Assembly: GCA_030631445.1 (NCBI GenBank) | Contig: DAOVLD010000008.1 | Span: 1 to 17,996 of the forward strand | Length of the DNA: 17,996 nucleotides | Direction of reading: 5' to 3' | DNA from: Bacteroidota bacterium | GTDB lineage: Bacteria > Bacteroidota > Bacteroidia > Bacteroidales > VadinHA17 | Part shown: one piece after another, positions 14,980 to 17,996 of the stretch | Numbering within the stretch: position 1 is the first letter of the stretch | Layout of the letters: every line of letters begins with the position of its first letter | The notes under the pieces: model-generated | What the model was told of the DNA's origin: nothing | Database searches by the model: none | The model's input: only the letters and a program-made list of their open reading frames with translations | Made by a program: the position numbers and the translations under genes

Positions 14980-15615
14980 TTAATGAAGTTTGGAGCTTAT
15001 AAGGTGAATAAATTCATCACGGGTTGGCTCTTTAAGGAATTCGCCTGTAAAGGCAGATGTGGTGGTAACAGAATTTTGCTTTTGTACACCCCTCATTATC
15101 ATGCACATATGTTGCGCCTCAATAACAACTGCTACACCAACCGGATTCAGAGTTTCCTGAATACAGTCCCTTATTTGAACCGTAAGACGTTCTTGTACCT
15201 GCAACCGCCGGGCAAAAGCATCAACAACGCGTGCGATTTTACTCAATCCGGTAATATAACCATTTGGGATATATGCAACATGTGCTCTTCCAAAAAATGG
15301 GATCATATGATGTTCACATAGTGAATATATTTCAATGTGTTTTACCAGTACCATTTGCTGATAATCTTCTTTAAATTTTGCATTCTTGATAATTTCATGT
15401 GGTTCGGTGTTATATCCTTGTGTAAGGAATTGAATAGCTTTTGCAACACGAAGAGGGGTTTCTTTCAGCCCATCCCTGGTTGAGTCTTCTCCGATAAGAT
15501 CAAGAATGTTCTTATAATGAAAAGACAATTTTTCCGTACTTTTATCATTCCACTGGTCAATTTTAGTATAACCATTATCGGGGTTTTTCCCGCATCCATC
15601 ATTTATAATTTCCAT
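14980..15615 (-). CDS. folE: GTP cyclohydrolase I
   Basis: Converts GTP to 7,8-dihydroneopterin triphosphate, the first step of folate, tetrahydrobiopterin and (with QueD) queuosine synthesis. The 211-residue protein has all zinc ligands: Cys100 and His103 in [20 protein letters not shown], and Cys171 in [35 protein letters not shown] (123-145) and [11 protein letters not shown] match the family core. The N-terminal 25 residues (with CGKNPDNGY) are variable, as usual; the start at 15615 is supported by the close upstream gene. Only 9 bp separate it from the PTPS-family gene upstream on the same strand, so the two form an operon and very likely one pathway: FolE makes the substrate that the PTPS enzyme uses. 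Confidence 0.96.
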   Translation of the reverse strand: MEIINDGCGKNPDNGYTKIDQWNDKSTEKLSFHYKNILDLIGEDSTRDGLKETPLRVAKAIQFLTQGYNTEPHEIIKNAKFKEDYQQMVLVKHIEIYSLCEHHMIPFFGRAHVAYIPNGYITGLSKIARVVDAFARRLQVQERLTVQIRDCIQETLNPVGVAVVIEAQHMCMIMRGVQKQNSVTTTSAFTGEFLKEPTRDEFIHLISSKLH

Positions 15616-15624
15616 AAGCTGATA

Positions 15625-16038
15625 TTATTTTCCAAAATATTCAATAAAATTATTTTCAGTTTCTTCAATTTTAATTTTGTGAAGCTCAATACCTAACATT
15701 TTTACTTTCGGATCAAGAACTTCCCATATCGAGACAGCCAGATTCTCAGATGATGCAACTTTCCCATTCATAAAGTCTACTTCCAGATTCATGTTCTTAT
15801 GATCAATTTTTTGAATTACGTTTTCTCTGATTATAGAACCTAATGTTTTGAGATTAACAAGGTAGCCGGTTTCAGAATTTATATTACCTTTAACCGTAAC
15901 GAATAAAATATAATTATGTCCATGCCAGTTTGGATTGGAGCAATCCCCGAACACTTCCTGGTTTTTACTATCTGACCACCCATTTTTATACATCCGGTGA
16001 GCTGCACTGAATTTTTCCCTGCGAGTTAAATAAATCAT
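15625..16038 (-). CDS. 6-pyruvoyl-tetrahydropterin synthase family protein (PTPS/QueD)
   Basis: A 137-residue T-fold enzyme acting on dihydroneopterin triphosphate. Zinc ligands are His14 (SAAHRM), His39 and His41 (WHGHNY); Cys33 is the catalytic thiol; Asp79-His80 (KIDHKNMNLEVDF) and Glu126 (KIEETENN) complete the site. The spacing is Cys-x5-His-Gly-His (CSNPNWHGHNY). This is the spacing of animal-type PTPS, which makes 6-pyruvoyl-tetrahydropterin on the way to tetrahydrobiopterin. Bacterial QueD normally has Cys-x3-His-Gly-His. Several other stretches (FGDCSNPN, SSENLAVSIWEVL, IKIEETENN) also resemble the animal enzyme as I recall it. Automatic annotation may call it queD; the sequence favours PTPS, so no symbol is given. 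No queC, queE, queF or sepiapterin reductase gene is in the window. It is upstream of folE by 9 bp. Confidence 0.88.
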   Translation of the reverse strand: MIYLTRREKFSAAHRMYKNGWSDSKNQEVFGDCSNPNWHGHNYILFVTVKGNINSETGYLVNLKTLGSIIRENVIQKIDHKNMNLEVDFMNGKVASSENLAVSIWEVLDPKVKMLGIELHKIKIEETENNFIEYFGK

Positions 16039-16116
16039 TAGTATACAATTTTATAATAGGCGATTCAAAATATATTTATTAGAGCCTGTCTATAAAGTAA
16101 GTAAAAATTGATTTAA

Positions 16117-16188
16117 GAACAAGGAACACCGATTAACGATTTGCGAAGTGGTTAAAAATCTGAAATCTGAAATCAGCGTTCCTTGTTC
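16117..16188. repeat. 72-bp MITE-like inverted repeat containing heptad repeats
   Basis: GAACAAGGAAC (16117-16127) and GTTCCTTGTTC (16178-16188) are perfect 11-bp inverted ends. Pairing continues inward with mismatches: the 26-nt arms 16117-16142 and 16163-16188 match at about 21 positions, leaving a 20-nt loop. The right half contains three heptads, AAATCTG, AAATCTG, AAATCAG (16156-16176). There is no coding capacity. It resembles a small non-autonomous or dispersed palindromic element. Confidence 0.65.
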
Positions 16189-16253
16189 GAAATTCAAAGG
16201 CGTTTCGGTCATTTAATAATTGATATTTGGTATTTATTTGTTATTTAAGATTT

Positions 16254-16288
16254 ATTTTTAATTTTTAATTTGTAATTTAAAATTTTTA
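16254..16288. repeat. AT-only heptad array upstream of mqnB
   Basis: Five consecutive 7-bp units, ATTTTTA, ATTTTTA, ATTTGTA, ATTTAAA, ATTTTTA, end 44 bp before the mqnB ATG. Looser ATTTATT/GTTATTT units extend it to the left to about 16233. Low complexity could explain part of it, but the register is strict. Confidence 0.6.
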
Positions 16289-16332
16289 AGGGAAACAAGA
16301 TATCTATTTATTTGATTTATTTCAAAGGAACA

Positions 16333-17016
16333 ATGAAAATTCTGATAATTTCTGCTACTTATCAAGAGGTTAAACCTTTGGTCGGTAAGCTTAAATTGAA
16401 AAACCAACCTGAACCTGATTTCAGGAGATACAAGTATGAAAATCATAGCGTTGATGTGCTGATAACAGGTATTGGAAGTATTTCAACTGCTTACATGCTA
16501 ATGAAATATGTTACTGCTGAAGTTTATAATTTTATTATTCAGGCAGGTATAGCGGGGAGCTATAATAAAAAGCTTCATATTGGATCTGTGGTTCATGTGC
16601 TAAACGAACAGTTTGCTGATCTTGGAGTGGAAGATAAGAATAAGTTTTTTACTCTTTTTGAGAAAGGAATTGGTTCACCTGACAAACTACCTTACTCAGG
16701 GGGGAAGCTTGTAAATCCTGTTAGTTTCAATTCGGAAATAATAAAAGATATTCCATGTGTATCGGGAATTACAGTTAACTGCGTAAGTGGGAGCAATGAA
16801 ACAATTTCTTTATATCGTAATAAATTTAAACCGGATATTGAATCGATGGAGGGTGCTGCATTTTTCTATATTTGCATAATGGAAAATATTCCCTTTATAG
16901 AATTGAGAGGAATATCAAATTTTGTTGAGGAAAGGAATAAAAGATTATGGGATGTCAAATTAGCGGTGAATTCATCTAACGAAGCACTTCTTGAAATTTT
17001 AGCAAAAATTTGTTAG
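16333..17016 (+). CDS. mqnB: Futalosine hydrolase
   Basis: Cleaves futalosine to dehypoxanthinyl futalosine and hypoxanthine in the futalosine pathway to menaquinone, in the cytosol. The 227-residue protein has the nucleoside-phosphorylase/hydrolase fold: MKILIISATYQEVKPL at the start, TGIGSISTAYML (45-56), GIAGSYNKKLHIGSVV (72-87), VSGSNETI (151-158), ESMEGAAFFY (170-179) and RGISNFVEERN (192-202), where nucleosidases of the MTAN type have an SD/SN motif. The start at 16333 is chosen because AAAGGA (16324-16329) lies just upstream and the family begins at this Met; an in-frame ATG at 16312 would add seven residues without support. The next gene, 31 bp downstream, is mqnD of the same pathway, which strengthens the call over a generic MTA/SAH nucleosidase. 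Confidence 0.92.
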   Translation: MKILIISATYQEVKPLVGKLKLKNQPEPDFRRYKYENHSVDVLITGIGSISTAYMLMKYVTAEVYNFIIQAGIAGSYNKKLHIGSVVHVLNEQFADLGVEDKNKFFTLFEKGIGSPDKLPYSGGKLVNPVSFNSEIIKDIPCVSGITVNCVSGSNETISLYRNKFKPDIESMEGAAFFYICIMENIPFIELRGISNFVEERNKRLWDVKLAVNSSNEALLEILAKIC

Positions 17017-17047
17017 CGAATAATTCAAAAATCCGATACATAACTAT

Positions 17048-17881
17048 ATGAAACTGAAACTTGGTTTTTCAACCTGCCCGAACGACACATACATTTTTGA
17101 TGCTATTGTAAATAAGCGGGTCAATCTTGAGGGAATCTCTTTTGAGATTGTTTTGGCTGATGTTGAGGAACTAAATAAAATGGCTTTTGAATTAATTCCG
17201 GATGTTACCAAGTTAAGTTTTCATGCTTATGCACATGTTTCTGATTATTATAAAATCCTGAATACCGGGAGTGCCGTGGGATATAAAAATGGGCCTTTGC
17301 TTATTAGCAAGAAAAAAATTTATCCCGACGAGGTAAGTGATTTGGTAATAGCTGTTCCGGGTAAATATACAACGGCTAACCTGCTTCTTGAGATTGCTTT
17401 TCCTGATGTAAAAAAGAAAAGGGAGTATCTTTTCTCGGATATTGAAGATGTGGTATTGAACGGGGAAACTGATGCCGGACTTATTATCCATGAGTCGCGG
17501 TTTACATATTCCCGTAAAGGACTTAAGAAAGTAATTGACCTGGGAGAGTACTGGGAAGAGAAAACCCACCTGCCAATCCCGCTTGGCGGAATTATGATCA
17601 GAAGGGATTTGCCTGAGGATATAAGAAGGAAAGTGAATCATATTCTTAAGACAAGTATAAGTTATGCGGAGCAAAATCCCAGGGCTTCAATGGATTTTGT
17701 TAAGATGCACGCCCAATCGATGAAAGATGAAGTGATTCGTAAACATATTGATCTATATGTAAATGAATTCACAATTGATCTTGCGGAAAAAGGGAAAGAT
17801 GCTATAAAGGAGCTGTATAAAAGAGCTGAACATTCTGGTCTGATACCCAAAGTAAACAGGAATATGTTTCAGGGTAAATGA
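17048..17881 (+). CDS. mqnD: 1,4-dihydroxy-6-naphthoate synthase
   Basis: Converts cyclic dehypoxanthinyl futalosine to 1,4-dihydroxy-6-naphthoate, the last dedicated aromatic step of the futalosine menaquinone route. The 277-residue protein has the family N-terminus LGFSTCPNDTYIFDA (5-19), LSFHAYAHV (57-64), the substrate-binding GKYTTANLLL (106-114), catalytic His148 in DAGLIIHESRFTY, and YWEEKTHLPIPLGGI (168-182). It has the periplasmic-binding-protein-like fold of MqnA/MqnD; the CPNDT motif and IIHE favour MqnD over MqnA. It is probably cotranscribed with mqnB (31-bp gap). The other pathway genes (mqnA, mqnC, mqnE) are not in the window. No terminator is visible before the window ends. 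Confidence 0.94.
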   Translation: MKLKLGFSTCPNDTYIFDAIVNKRVNLEGISFEIVLADVEELNKMAFELIPDVTKLSFHAYAHVSDYYKILNTGSAVGYKNGPLLISKKKIYPDEVSDLVIAVPGKYTTANLLLEIAFPDVKKKREYLFSDIEDVVLNGETDAGLIIHESRFTYSRKGLKKVIDLGEYWEEKTHLPIPLGGIMIRRDLPEDIRRKVNHILKTSISYAEQNPRASMDFVKMHAQSMKDEVIRKHIDLYVNEFTIDLAEKGKDAIKELYKRAEHSGLIPKVNRNMFQGK

Positions 17882-17907
17882 AGAGAAGAAGTTAAAAGTG
17901 AACTAAA

Positions 17908-17988
17908 GTTGAGTAGGTAAGTAAGTTGAGTGGGTGAGTAAGGAAGAAAGAAAGTAAAAAGTAAAAAGTAAAAAGTGAAGAAAGAAGA
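17908..17988. repeat. Purine-rich compound tandem repeat downstream of mqnD
   Basis: A 17-bp direct duplication (GTTGAGTAGGTAAGTAA at 17908-17924, then 15 of 17 identical at 17925-17941) is followed by heptads: GTAAAAA three times (17954-17974), GTGAAGA and AAGAAGA. Almost no C occurs on this strand, and the purine run continues to the window edge. It starts 27 bp after the mqnD stop. Confidence 0.7.
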
Positions 17989-17996
17989 AAAGGAGA

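Larger units (their letters stand above)
16039..16332. other. Divergent intergenic gap of 294 bp between the PTPS gene and mqnB
   Basis: This should hold promoters in both directions. It contains a MITE-like 72-bp hairpin (16117-16188) and an AT-rich heptad array (16254-16288), listed separately. No full TAnnTTTG match with a -33 partner was found for either side. On the minus strand TATATTTTG near 16060 is one base too long. Confidence 0.6.

Noticed and set aside
14983..15321. 112-codon open frame on the + strand over folE
   Set aside because: It is antisense to the zinc-binding core of FolE; the composition is not that of a conserved protein.
16312..16332. Seven extra N-terminal residues for MqnB
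   Set aside because: AAAGGA precedes the Met at 16333, and the conserved sequence starts there.
17213..17674. 153-codon open frame on the minus strand inside mqnD
   Set aside because: It overlaps the well-supported mqnD gene and has no domain-like pattern.

Overview
The window looks like a chromosomal segment of an anaerobic or facultative member of the Bacteroidota, probably Bacteroidales/Marinilabiliales-like. The evidence is AT-rich DNA, few Shine-Dalgarno sites but several TAnnTTTG -7 promoter elements, DUF6089-type outer-membrane proteins, a nadK/DUF6089/uppS/bamA/skp/skp/murI gene order that I recall as typical of the phylum, a fused KorA with KorB, and futalosine-pathway menaquinone genes. 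No species can be named from the sequence alone.

Left part (1-7242, all + strand): the last 34 codons of NAD kinase; a 333-bp gap with a heptanucleotide repeat array; then an envelope-biogenesis cluster. It holds two DUF6089-like outer-membrane proteins, UppS (lipid carrier for peptidoglycan and surface polysaccharide), BamA (outer-membrane protein insertase), two tandem Skp/OmpH periplasmic chaperones and MurI (D-glutamate supply). The genes are tightly packed (4-bp overlap at 1885, 2-bp gap at 2629) up to a terminator at 6282-6312. murI is bracketed by two copies of a hairpin-bearing intergenic repeat.

Centre (7243-13985, + strand): a leader with a strong hairpin and T-run precedes korA-korB (2-oxoacid:ferredoxin oxidoreductase), which end at a terminator. 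A 480-bp gap follows, containing a 147-bp array of 11-12-bp phased repeats. Part of it resembles tandem Pho boxes and part forms CACGTG-centred palindromes. Downstream lies a 1012-residue protein with two receiver-like domains fused to a PEP-synthase-type ATP-grasp domain. It lacks the phosphohistidine and PEP-binding domains needed for a PEP synthase.

Right part: fabD, folE and a PTPS-family gene on the minus strand, converging on the ATP-grasp gene. FolE plus a PTPS enzyme with a C-x5-HGH motif suggests tetrahydropterin synthesis. Then, divergently on +, mqnB and mqnD (futalosine route to menaquinone). The intergenic spaces carry several unrelated short tandem arrays, mostly of 7-bp unit, and a 72-bp MITE-like hairpin.

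No tRNA, rRNA, transposase, phage gene or CRISPR array was seen. The strongest candidates for something undescribed are the phased repeat array with its downstream receiver/ATP-grasp protein, and the recurring heptad arrays.
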